A DNA stretch of 64,000 nucleotides from Amyloporia xantha (lineage: Eukaryota; Basidiomycota; Agaricomycetes; Polyporales; Adustoporiaceae), in NCBI GenBank assembly GCA_036971615.1, contig JAYKKR010000003.1, positions 372,001 through 436,000 of the forward strand. The letters run 5' to 3'. The position numbers were made by a program, and so were the translations under genes. Below the pieces are notes generated by a model. It made no database searches. It saw only the letters and a list, made by a program, of their open reading frames with translations, and was not told the DNA's origin. This document shows, piece by piece, positions 44,201-54,900 of the stretch (position 1 is the stretch's first letter; each line of letters begins with the position of its first letter).

Positions 44201-45444
44201 TGCAAAGCTGTGCCATGAGATTCTAAAAATGCGCCATGATCTGGAAAGCTGCGCCATGAGATATCCAAAAAAGTGCCATGCTTTGCAAAGCTGCATCATA
44301 AGATTGTCAAAAAAGCGCCATGCTTTGGAAAGCTATACCTATGACCCTCAACAAAGCGCCATAAAAGCGCCATAACAGCATCATGATATTCTCATAAAAG
44401 TGCCATAAAAGTGCCATGAGATTCTCATAAAGGCGCAATAAAAGTGCCATGCCATGAGATTGTCAAAAAGTGCCATGCTTTCGAGACCTATGCCATGAGA
44501 TCGCCATAAAAGCACCATAAAAGCACCATGAAAGCGCCATGCCATGAGATTGTCAAAAAGTGCCATGCTTTCGAGACCTATGCCATGAGATCGCCATAAA
44601 AGCACCATAAAAGCACCATGAAAGCACCATAAAAGTGCCATAAAGGCGCCATAAAAGCACCATAAAAGCACCATGAAAGCACCATAAAAGTGCCATAAAA
44701 GCACCATGCTCTGCAAAGCTGCACCATGAGATTTGCAAAGATACGCCATGATATACAAAGCTGTACCATGCTCTACCTCTACAAAGCTGTGCCATGAAAT
44801 TCCCATAAAAGCACCATGCTCTGCAAAGCTGTGCCATGAGAATCCCAAAAAGCACCATGCTTTGGAGAGTTGTGCCATGAGACTGTCAAAAGCGCCATGA
44901 TATTCCCAAAAAAGTGCCCTGCTCTACCAAGCTGTGCCATGGTTTATCCAAATAAAGCACCATGGTCTGCAAAGCTGCATCATGAGATTGTCAAAAAAGC
45001 ACCATGCTTTGAAGAACTGTGCCATTGAATTCCCAAAAAAGCGGCATGGTTTGCAGAGCTGTATGATCAAATTGCCATGCTCTACCAAGCTGCACTATGA
45101 GAATCCCAAAAAGCACCATGCTGGAATATAGTACGGCATTATGGCGTGATCAGCCACACTGTGTCTACAGGCTATAATATAGCATAGAATTATGGCATGA
45201 TCAGCCATGCCATGTTACAGGCTATAATATACCCCTAGGCCGACACTACATTGAAGGCAAGAATATAGCATGAAAATATGGCGCAGTCGGCTGCGCCATG
45301 CTACAGGCTATAATATACCCCTGGGCCGACCCTTAACAGTAGGCAAAAATATGGCGTCGGCCGACGTCCGCTCTCCCTACAAAGTAGGGAAAATATCACC
45401 CATATTTCTCCCTACAGAGTAGGCTATAGTGACTGTATGGTGTG
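41277..45444. mobile_element. Foldback element B with Kyakuja-like termini (7-bp target duplication)
   Basis: This 4168-bp insertion splits exon 6 of transposase copy 2. GGTGATG is present on both sides (41270-41276, 45445-45451) and once in copy 1. The left end is GAGCCCATTCAGTCATTATA; the right end on the minus strand is CACACCATACAGTCACTATA. The inverted arms are about 1.25-1.33 kb (41277-42603 and 44195-45444) and nearly identical by eye. Each starts with the GTCGGCCTAGGGGTATATTATAGCCTG units also found at Kyakuja left ends, then a long array of CATGG(C/T)GC words. The centre (about 42960-43980) is unique, AT-rich and without a gene. It has no transposase. Shared termini and subterminal units suggest that it uses the Kyakuja transposase. 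Confidence 0.88.
41680..42620. repeat. CATGGNGC minisatellite, left arm of foldback B
   Basis: Longer units (about 45-60 bp) of the type TCTCATGGCACAGCTTTGCAGAG dominate, and a pure 12-bp array TTTTATGGTGCT lies at about 42097-42210. The right arm (44195-45125) is the inverse. Translations such as repeats of WCFYGAFMVLL arise from the 12-bp period. Confidence 0.8.
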
Positions 45445-47961
45445 GGTGATGTACGACATCATGTGTCAATACGGCATCAATCTCATGAAGCGGTTTGGGG
45501 AGAGTGAGTATTTGCACATGCCGCCAAACGTGGAGATACGGCGCGGAATAGGCCTGTTTCATGTCCACGGCCATCAAGACACATGCTTTCCTCGCTATTC
45601 ACCCAACTTCATTCCCGGTGCTGGTCAGATTGATGGCGAAGTGATTGAAACCCTTTGGGCGCCGTTGAATCTCATTTTGGGTAGCACACGCGGCATGACC
45701 ACGGCACATAGAAAGGAAGTCATTGACGATCATATAAATGATTCCAATTGGAAGAAGTTGACCGGGATGGGTGGGCCAACCTTGACATTGGTGGAGAGGT
45801 TGATTGACTGTGGTTTTAACAGCAAACACCCTTGTTAGGAAATGGCGAAAGGCCAAAGCCGGCGCCACGGAGAGCAGGGATGTGTTGGAGTTCATTGAGA
45901 GATCGAGCACGGAGGAGCAGCTAGGAGAGTGGCGAGCCGCTGAGGGCGAGGTGCTCGCCATGCGTGACGCTAAAATCAGTGCGATGGATGTCTTTGACGT
46001 GCAGATGAGAAAGGGTGAGAGTGCACACTATAGGGTACGGCCATGATTAATGATGTGGCGCAGCACCCACCTGGATGCAGATCCAACATCAACTAACGCA
46101 AACGGAAACATCGCAACATCGCCATCAGGGCGTAGCTGCATGGATAGCCACGGGCATGAAGATTCAGGAATTGCAGTAGGTAGTGTCATTGAACATCGGA
46201 TGCCAAGCTCACAACAGGTCTTAGGTTGGTCATTAGCCAACTGAAACGGAAGATGGGCCGGCATCCGCTGGTGGCGGACCGCCTTGCGCTGGAGGAGCGC
46301 CGTCAGTGCCTTCAGAAGCGTATAGTGACATTCGAGTCCAAAGCGGCTTTGTACGTTCCACTTGTTGCCGAGCCCAATGGGGATGGCGCCGCAGAGGCTT
46401 ATGACGGGTCTGAATGGGATGCACTGGAGGAAGATGTCAATCCTCTTGATGAGATTTACACTGGTGAGATTGATTCTGGAATCCAGCCTGAGAGCGCCAT
46501 CATTTCGCTTCCATCGCAGCTTGGCTACAATGTTGTTGTGGCCAGCGGTTTAGAGGACATCACTTCGGAGGAGTTGAGTTTGCGCATTGGGCAGGCCAAT
46601 GACACCCTTCATCAGATTTGCCTCGCCATTGGTTACAAGTCAGTGCTGTTTCGCATGGCGGTTTGTCATGCAAAGAGCCAGCACCGAAAGCTCCGGTCCT
46701 GGGATGAGGTCATCTCCACGCAGAGGGTGGTGCTAGAGAACGTGCAGATTTACAGTCAAAGTCAGCACACCATCCTCGCTCTGAATCCGACTGACGCCAT
46801 CCAAGCGCGCTTCCGTGCCATTCAACATGATGACCTCAAGGCGATCACCACGCTGCTTGACAACTCCATCCGAGGAACACGGCAGGACAAGTTGTCCTGG
46901 ATATGGACCGTAGACATCGAGGGCGATTCAACGCAGTCCAACTGGTTGACAGAGTGTGAGTGTGCTTGTGGTCCGTCCAATGCCCGCAACGCTGACTGCA
47001 GAGCGCCAGTGCATTGCGTCAACTGGTTCCGTGCAAAATCACGTAAGGATAGGTGGGCGGAGGAGTTTGTCATGGTTGCGGCAGAGATGGTGTGGATGCA
47101 GGTGAGCTTCCATAACAAGGCGAACCTATGGTGCTCCCGCCTCTATGGGCCCCCAGGTCACGTATGCTATGCGTGCCGTCAGGTCTCGCTGTGGACGCGC
47201 ATGGCGGAGCATGCCACTTCCCGCTTTAATACATGTGTGTGATGGTTCGCCATTCACGATCCTACTAGATACACAAACACAGACTTGACACAAATACAGA
47301 TCTATGTATTCAACCATAAGTCCACTCCATCCAGTGCGGTGCCTTGACATTCATCGCGGCATGCACTGAGTCCCTCATAAAATAAGTGTAGCATATGCGC
47401 TCTCCATCGCATCTCTGAACACCATGGCGCAGAAGCTTTCCGCAAAGCGCAACTCCGCTACCCGACTTGTAGTCTATAGTGATATTTGGACCATCCAGCT
47501 GCATTTGCAATGCGCCGTAGCTCCCTACCGTGGTGAGAAGGTCGAACCACTGCTTGCGCGAGTTTTTGTCGCGGTGTAGTGGTGTCTCGCAATTGCTGAT
47601 GACCTGAACACCATTGAAGATCGAAGACCAAGCGCTTACTATTGCGGGATACTCCACTTTGCCAAGAAGCGACTCCATGCATGTATGTCCCGCAGCATAC
47701 AGGTCGGGATGCATGATGCACATCATGGCGGATAGGATGGCGGCTGATTCACAGATGGCGGTCAACCATCGCCATCCACTCTGGCCATCCTTATTGCGTA
47801 AGCTCGCTGAAGGCAGCATTGGGTCCAATGGGCCCTGGATGTATGCACCGTCATTCACCAGTCATCAGAGTGAACGGATCGTCAGCGTACTGTGTGACCC
47901 AGCGTGTGCCATCCTGGAGACAGATTGACAGTCCCTGGAGGTGTGGTGCAGGTTGATCGAT

Positions 47962-48958
47962 TGTGGTGATATGACCTACGAAACCCTAACCCCTGCACAA
48001 GGTGCAAACAAAAGGGCAAAGGAATCGTAATAGGAATGGTCTAGGTGTGAGGGAGTTAGCAGCAAGGTGTCCTGCGTTTCAGCGAATGCGAAGCATCGTC
48101 TCGAAGGCATATGGAGAATACTCGAAGGACTCGAAGTATGTCGAAGGAAGGTCAAAAGGTCTCGAAGGATTGTGGTGTCGAAGTGCAGTCGAGATACCGA
48201 AGAATTGAAGGAAATTGGAGTAAATATCGAAGCAAGTCGTAGAAGAATCGAAGAGTGTCGTGATAGAATTGGAGGATTGTCGTAGGGAATCGAAGCGAAG
48301 CGTAGGCGTAGTCGTAGTAGAATTGAAGTGTAGTCGAACACTCGAGCGTAGAGTCGTAGGGGAATTGGAGGATTGTCATAAGGAATCGAAGCAAAGCGTA
48401 GTCGTTGTTGTAGTAGAATCACAGCATAGTCGAACACTCGAGCGTAATTGAGGCTCCAGAGAGGAACTGAGACAAACTCGACTTAAGAGCTCTGCACTGA
48501 GGGGGAAACTGGGTGGAATATAATGTGTGGAAAGAGATAGCTAAGACAGGATTTTATACTACTATTCAGAACAATCTACGACTAATTGGGAGTGGCACAC
48601 TAGTACGAGTGGCTTGCATTGCATAATGACATCACTGATTTCTATATTAGACTCGAAGATCGAATGGCCGAGGGACTCGGAGTGGCACGAAGCGATACAT
48701 GCGTTCTCCTGCTGCTCTATTGTTCGCTCGAAATGGGTAGGCTTCTTCGAAGGAATGTCTCAAAATGTCGAAGCGTCGGAGCATTGCGTCGAAGCATTGT
48801 AGGAACATCAAAGGTATCGGAGATCAAGTCGAAGAATCGAAATGATCAGAGATGATTGAAGAGCGTCGAAGGTGATTGAGTGAGTCGAGTGTCGAATCAA
48901 AGATGTAGAGCTGGCATAGTGAGCCGTTTCTGAGCACAGAAGCCTCAAGTACCTATCA
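47962..48958. repeat. LTR-like insert of about 1 kb
   Basis: The insert begins TGTGGTGATATGACC and ends ACCTATCA (TG...CA), within exon 3 of the copy-2 dioxygenase. It has many GTCGAAG/ATCGAAG words (48090-48460, 48640-48890), and no gene was recognised. No target duplication is visible: the flanks read TCGAT and GCGGA, and one host base is missing. It may be a solo LTR whose duplication was lost, or another element type. Confidence 0.5.
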
Positions 48959-51113
48959 GCGGAAATATGCTTCATGGTTTCACCAACTGACCCCTGGGGC
49001 TTTACGCATCAGTTGTGTTGATAGGTGGGCCGTCGCCAATTGTATCTCCCTCTGCCGACACAGCATAGTGAGCGCGGTGCATGGCGGAAGATGAATGAGC
49101 CCACCTGGCGATTCACATGAAGGACACCCGGAAGCACCCATGCTACATCAGGAAAAACCATATTAGTCCCAGGCTGCTCTAAGAGCATCCAAGAGCATCC
49201 TAGAGACTTCAGAGTATTCAAAGTACTCAGAGTAGCCAGAGTGCTCTTAAACTTAGTTGACATGAGATTTTTTTCTCAGAGTAACCCAGAGTAACCTGAA
49301 AGAAGCCTGAGAGTGCTCTTAGATGACCCTATGTAGTCTTTTTTCATCTCTCACATCTCATTATAGTTTGTATCAGAGCACTCTCAAGGTTACAGTATTT
49401 ATAATAGAACATAGCAGTATATTCACAAATAATATACACACAAAAGATAATCTAATACTAGCAGCCATAATAATTACATACAATGAAATAGCTCAAGACA
49501 GAAATGACCATATCACCAAACTAATGTTGTTACTCAGTATACAGTAATATAAAATGCAAAACTGAAAGACGTACACAAGATCTATAAAATATTCTGTAGT
49601 GTGGCCAAAATATATGAGAATCTAACAGATGAATTCAGATAAAGTCCAATTAGCTGAAGAAGCAAGACAAAGTACTCACATAAATCGTCTTGTCACAGTA
49701 AACTGAAGCCGAATGGCATAGGTGATAATACTCTAAGAATTTACAAAGAGTCAACAAAGGAATGGAGATAGAAGTGAATGACTTACACGATAAGGACATA
49801 ATCAAAATTACAGCTCATCTTGTGGCAAGCATCTATAGATACAATTCTTTAGTTTGGCTTAGAAATGAAGGAGGAAAATAACGACTTACATGTCAGAGAT
49901 ATTCTCATCAAAACCTCAGACAGCCACTCACCATTCATCACAACTCCTCAGAAGGGACGAGATGATTTATGCAACTAAGTGCATGCCATCTGTCATATAT
50001 AATGGACACGTCAACTGGCAAGAATGTCAGAGATAGACTTACCTTACTTTTTGATTGTATGATGACAGCCAAGAGCCAGCTTCCAATGTCGGAGATTTGG
50101 ATTGTGATTAGAGATAGAAGCAGTGTCAGTTATTCATAGATACAGATGAGAATAAAAAGAAGATATAGACTTACCTGTGGCCGCAATAAGCAGTGACTCA
50201 TATGCCCTGCCAGCACATCGTCATACCTGAGGAAGAACCAGTGAGAGAGACAGCAACAGATTACTAGAAGTCACCAAATATAGGCCAGAGATGAGAAGAA
50301 TACCATGAGTGAACAGAAACAAGCAGAAATGTGAAGTGGCATGAAAGAAGATGAAGCAAGGTGGGTGTTGAGGAAGAAGAGAAAGAACGACCATGAGTGC
50401 CTAATTTGGGTGTCAGTCTGTCGCGTCAAACTGACACCTGTTCTGGGAACCCTGGATTAGGGTCAGCAGGGACTTAGACGTATTTGCACTTCTCCTCAGC
50501 AATTCTTTCTTGCTACTACCTTCCTATATCTATGCTCTTTGCTGTCTTGGATCTCACAAACTGTTGACTAGGGACTCTGACTCAGTATCTATGGCTTTTG
50601 GGCATCTCTTTTCCACTGGAACTTCAGTGAGCACAGACGGTTGCTCTGTGCCTGCTCTGCACTATATAGGAATTTCTGTGAGTAATCCTTCTCTCTTTCT
50701 TATTTCCTATTCTTGGAGAATAGTCTCAGGACTGTCTAAGCATGCTGGGTGGAGTTTGGAAGGAGATTTGGAGGGGTTGGAGGGTTGGAGATGGAATGGG
50801 CGCTTTTTTGAGGTTTTGATCAGAGGATAACTGGGGATCCATTGTGAGTTATCCTTTCGCTTTTATACCATTCTATTCGCATTGTCAAGCCCTTCCAGAC
50901 GAGCCCTTGCTCATCCAAATCTGTCCACTACTTTGTCTTCTATTGCTGTTTTTCATCAAGAACTTTGTCTTGTCCATATCTCAGGAACCCATGGATGGTT
51001 TCCTTTGATTGTTGGATAGAATGAAAGCCCTAATTGCAGGCTTTCAGATGATATATACATTTGTGGGTCTGCATCCAGTGGTGTCTGTTCTATGGTTGCA
51101 TGTTGAACGACCT

Positions 51114-51367
51114 TGTAACAAATATACTTCTCTCACTCACACCTGATATGCGCTGCACCCAATCTCTATTCCAGAGAAAGTCTACAGTAGTGCATACATG
51201 GATGTAATGTGAAAGAAGTGTTCGTCTTAGAAAGGAAATAGATGGTGGCATATGTGCTGGCACACAAACATATGTAAATATAGATGATAAGGGCATATAA
51301 GCCTAGGATAAGGGATTATAATAATATAATGGAATGTAATTGAATAGATATGTAACGGCACGTTACA
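51114..51367 (-). repeat. 3' LTR of the 51-56 kb element
   Basis: The 254-bp LTR is identical by eye to 56272-56525. On the coding (minus) strand it follows the polypurine tract directly. Confidence 0.9.
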
Positions 51368-51929
51368 TCCTCCCCTACCGGACTCGTACCACGGGTCCAA
51401 CAGGAGGCAGGGCCCATCGCACTTTGAAATGGATGAAACCAGTGGAATGTATTCCTTTGCAGGAGACGATGAAGTCCCCGCAGCAACAGTTCACAATCAA
51501 ATTGTGAACACTCCACGCAGGTCAAGGAGTAGTACTTAGACATGTGGCAAGCACAGTCCGCAGCAGAGTTGACATCAACGCAAACCAGTCCCCAGAGACC
51601 AGTGAGCGCCAACATCGCATCTGAGTCCCAGGCAGTAGGGTCACTCTGCCTTTGGACCAGCAGGACACAGGGGGGTTACCTCTGCATCCTCAGCAATGTT
51701 ATCCATTGCTGATGACCTGGAGAGGCATCAAGGTGCATCGCCGAATCCGTCGTCAGTCATGATAGTGGATGACGACTGATTCGAGGAAATACGGCATGCC
51801 ACACCGATTAGGCATGTGGCAAGTCCACAGAGATACGCTGCACCAGTTAAGCATGCAGCATGTCCATAAATAGGGCATACCAAACTGTGAAGTATCTGGC
51901 ATGCCCGCTGGCGTACCACGCGACACCGG

Positions 51930-54900
51930 TTAGGCATGTCGCGTGTATGAGGAGACGACGCACATGGCATCTCGACATGTCCATGCCGTTGACCTAGACG
52001 GTCTAGTGCAATGGTTACACAGCGTCGATGAAGGCGCTGAGGGCATGAAGAAGCTGCGCCAGGAACTGACGCGAACCTCATATACTGGGAAACCAGCGCT
52101 GGGGCACAGCGCAATGGCATCCGGTGGATAGATGACAGTGTATGGCATGCTGTCACTATCCACATCAGAAGCAGCGACAGACTGCTCCTGGTATGTGCGT
52201 CGCACTGGTAGGTGTGACGTACGCTGGGATGAAGTGTACAACACATCAGGTGTTGTACGCTGGAGGAGAGGGAGTAACCTCCGTTGCGCCTCCACAACAT
52301 ATTCAATGTTGTGAAGACGGCATGCAGTAAGGTGCTGCAGCCATACTTCAATGTAGGCATACAGCTGTGAGTCATCTTCTGGAAGCAGAAGATACCACTG
52401 AGCGGCTTGCGCTGCTCTGCACCTTGCCAAGATGACCTCAGTCTCATAGGCAAGGGCACATTCACCCTCTATGCGCTCAGCATCTGAGATGCTGGGCGTA
52501 TAGGGGCTTGGGGCGATGGAGGCGTTGTCGGTGGACATGGTGGTTGAGAGGATGGAGGATCCCTGTCCACGTCGACGGTCTATATAGACCTCCAGCGTCA
52601 ATCGAAGTCGGTTACAGACTTCGATTCCTGATGAGCGCTGATGAGCGCTGGTCAGCAGACTCAAACTGGAATTGAAAGTATTCCATTTGAGGAGCGACAA
52701 TCCCAGTGATATGGAATTGTCACCGAAGAGCAGGACCAATGGGAATTGGTCGGGCTCCCGGTCCCTCCCCCCTCGGAAAGATACCCCGGTCCGATGAACT
52801 TCGGCATCAGAGTCTGGGTTCAGTCGTTTGGGAGGTAGGATAGTGCGACTGGCAAGTAGCACTACAATTAGAATAGACAAAGTATAATATACTTCATCTA
52901 TCCACCGAAAGAATGGCCCAAGTCCAATAGAGACAAGGGTCAGACATTTCGAAAGGAAATGAGAAGTCAAGTACATAGAAGATGTACTCGAATGCTTCAT
53001 GTAGGGGACATACAAACAACATGGTAAGTTGTTTGTATGTCTGTCGACAAGCATACCTTGGGCATATTCACCCTCAGATACTCCGATATCCAAGGTGGAC
53101 ATGCATCCAAAGTAGCCTGTGTACACTGCTTGTGGCACCGCTCCATAGTGGCGACCATAATTGGTCGCCCCCATGTATGATGCCGTCAGCCCAGGTCCTT
53201 GTCTGGGGCCTGGTGCCGGCGCTGGTGCAGGCCGAGGTGGAGGGCGAGGGGGTATTGCAGTGCTGCTTATCGGTGGCACTGCAATAGCAATCCACTCAAG
53301 TACTATGAAAGTACTTGGGTGATACACCCTGCTCAGAGTCGCACTACTGCATGCAGTAGATGTAGGCTCAGAGCAAATCACTCGTAGCATTCGCGCATAG
53401 TCAGTCGTGCCAACTTGCGGAATGCTCAGGTTTGCCCACTCAAGCACTTTCGTACTTGAGGGTGGTTGTGTGCCTGACGATGTGCTGGTGTGCACGTCGG
53501 GTACGGGCTCATGGTGAGCAAGGAGCGGCAACGCGCAAGTGTACCAGCGTAGCTGAGTACACGCACTGCTCGCGTTTGCATTTGCATCCTCAAGTACTAA
53601 TGTACTTGGGGATGATGATCCACCCAACACGGCACGACTGTGCGCATTGGGGGGCGGCTCAACACATATGGCGGACGGGATTGGTGCGCCGTCAGCACAG
53701 CTGGCACATGCACTACTCACGTCCACACTCTCGAATATGCAAGTACTCGGGATGAGCAGCTGGTCCTGTGCGCAGACATCAGCAATGCTGCGCACACGGA
53801 CTTGTGCGAATACCAGCATGCTCGGGTGGGGTAACCACTTGAGTATTTGAGTATTCAGGTACGGCACCCCAGCCGTCGCGCTGGAGTGCACATATACGTG
53901 TGTAGAGCCACGGTAACAGCAGCGAGTCTCCACAAGTGTAAGCACACTCGGGAGGCATGCGCCATCGTTCACGCTGGCCGCTGTACTGTTCACACAGTGC
54001 TCGTCGAGCGCTGCCATGCTTGACGACATTGCCATGCACTGTGCGCCGGCGTCGAACACGCAAAAGCGTCGACATCGAGTAACGATCCCCTCGAGCACAA
54101 CAGTGCTCGAGTGGTGTACCCATCCTAATGCAGTACTACTGTGTACATTGGGATGGGGTGGGCAACGGACGAGGTACGGCGGATGCACGCGCTCGAGCAT
54201 TGGAGTACTCGAGGGCGATGACCTGCCCATCACGCCAACAGGTATTTGATTGTGCGAACGACATGTCTTGTCGTTCGTACGTACGTCGTCGAGCACAGTA
54301 GCGCTCGGTACAGCGTACGACGAATATACGCAGTCAGCAGTGCGGCTGCGCATATCGTTGGCACCTGTGCTCTCGAGCACCGGAGTGCTCGGGAGAGGCG
54401 GTCTGCTCAGCGCTGCACTAACGTGCGCGTTGAGCGGTCGCTCGTATTGAGCAACCAGCGATTCGCGCGTGCAATCAGCTATGCTGATATACACGCCGTT
54501 CGCATCGGCACTCTCGAGTACGGAGGTACTCAGGAGCAACGGCCCACCCGGCGCGGCACCGCTGTGCGCATCGGGTGGTGGTTGGAAGCAGCAGGACCGC
54601 GGCAGATGTGCGCATTCAGTCATATTGATGCGTACATCGTTCGCATGCGCCTCCTCAAGTACGAATGTACTTGGGGAGAGCAGTTCGTCTCGCGGGCTGG
54701 CGTGACGAACGCTGTGTGCACGATCCTGCACAGGTGCCGGCGCACTCGAACGAGATGCCTGCTCGAGTACTCGAGTACTCGAGCAGTGTGTCTTGGTCGG
54801 CACGCCTGCGCTCGAACGATCGAGCATGGTACTCTCGAGTGCAACAGCACTCGAGTAGTACGCCCGTCCCAACGTAGCACCATGGTGTACGCTGGTCCAG

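Larger units (their letters stand above)
36699..47242 (+). pseudogene. KDZ (Kyakuja-type) transposase, copy 2, three insertions
   Basis: The start (36699, MARTKKQHVSGDVVF) and exon layout follow copy 1. Exon 1 is cut by a solo LTR (36837-37411). Its splice donor is changed from GTGAGT to ATGAGC at 37531. Exon 2 is cut by a 2.3-kb insert with loss of about 66 bp that encode the first cysteines (CSKC and WRC region). Exon 6 is cut by foldback B at the MYDIMCQYG motif. Otherwise it is well kept. At 40040 it has the G missing from copy 1, so exon 2 reads through from EDCLQLMHRRMPLHRVEKW to PHSVQ. The last exon (46225-47242) is open for 338 codons. One family residue is changed (FQKGKR for FQKGER). 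It cannot make a transposase. Confidence 0.88.

Noticed and set aside
41825..44878. Open frames encoding repeated WCFYGAFMVLL-like peptides
   Set aside because: They result from the 12-bp repeat and its inverse in foldback B.
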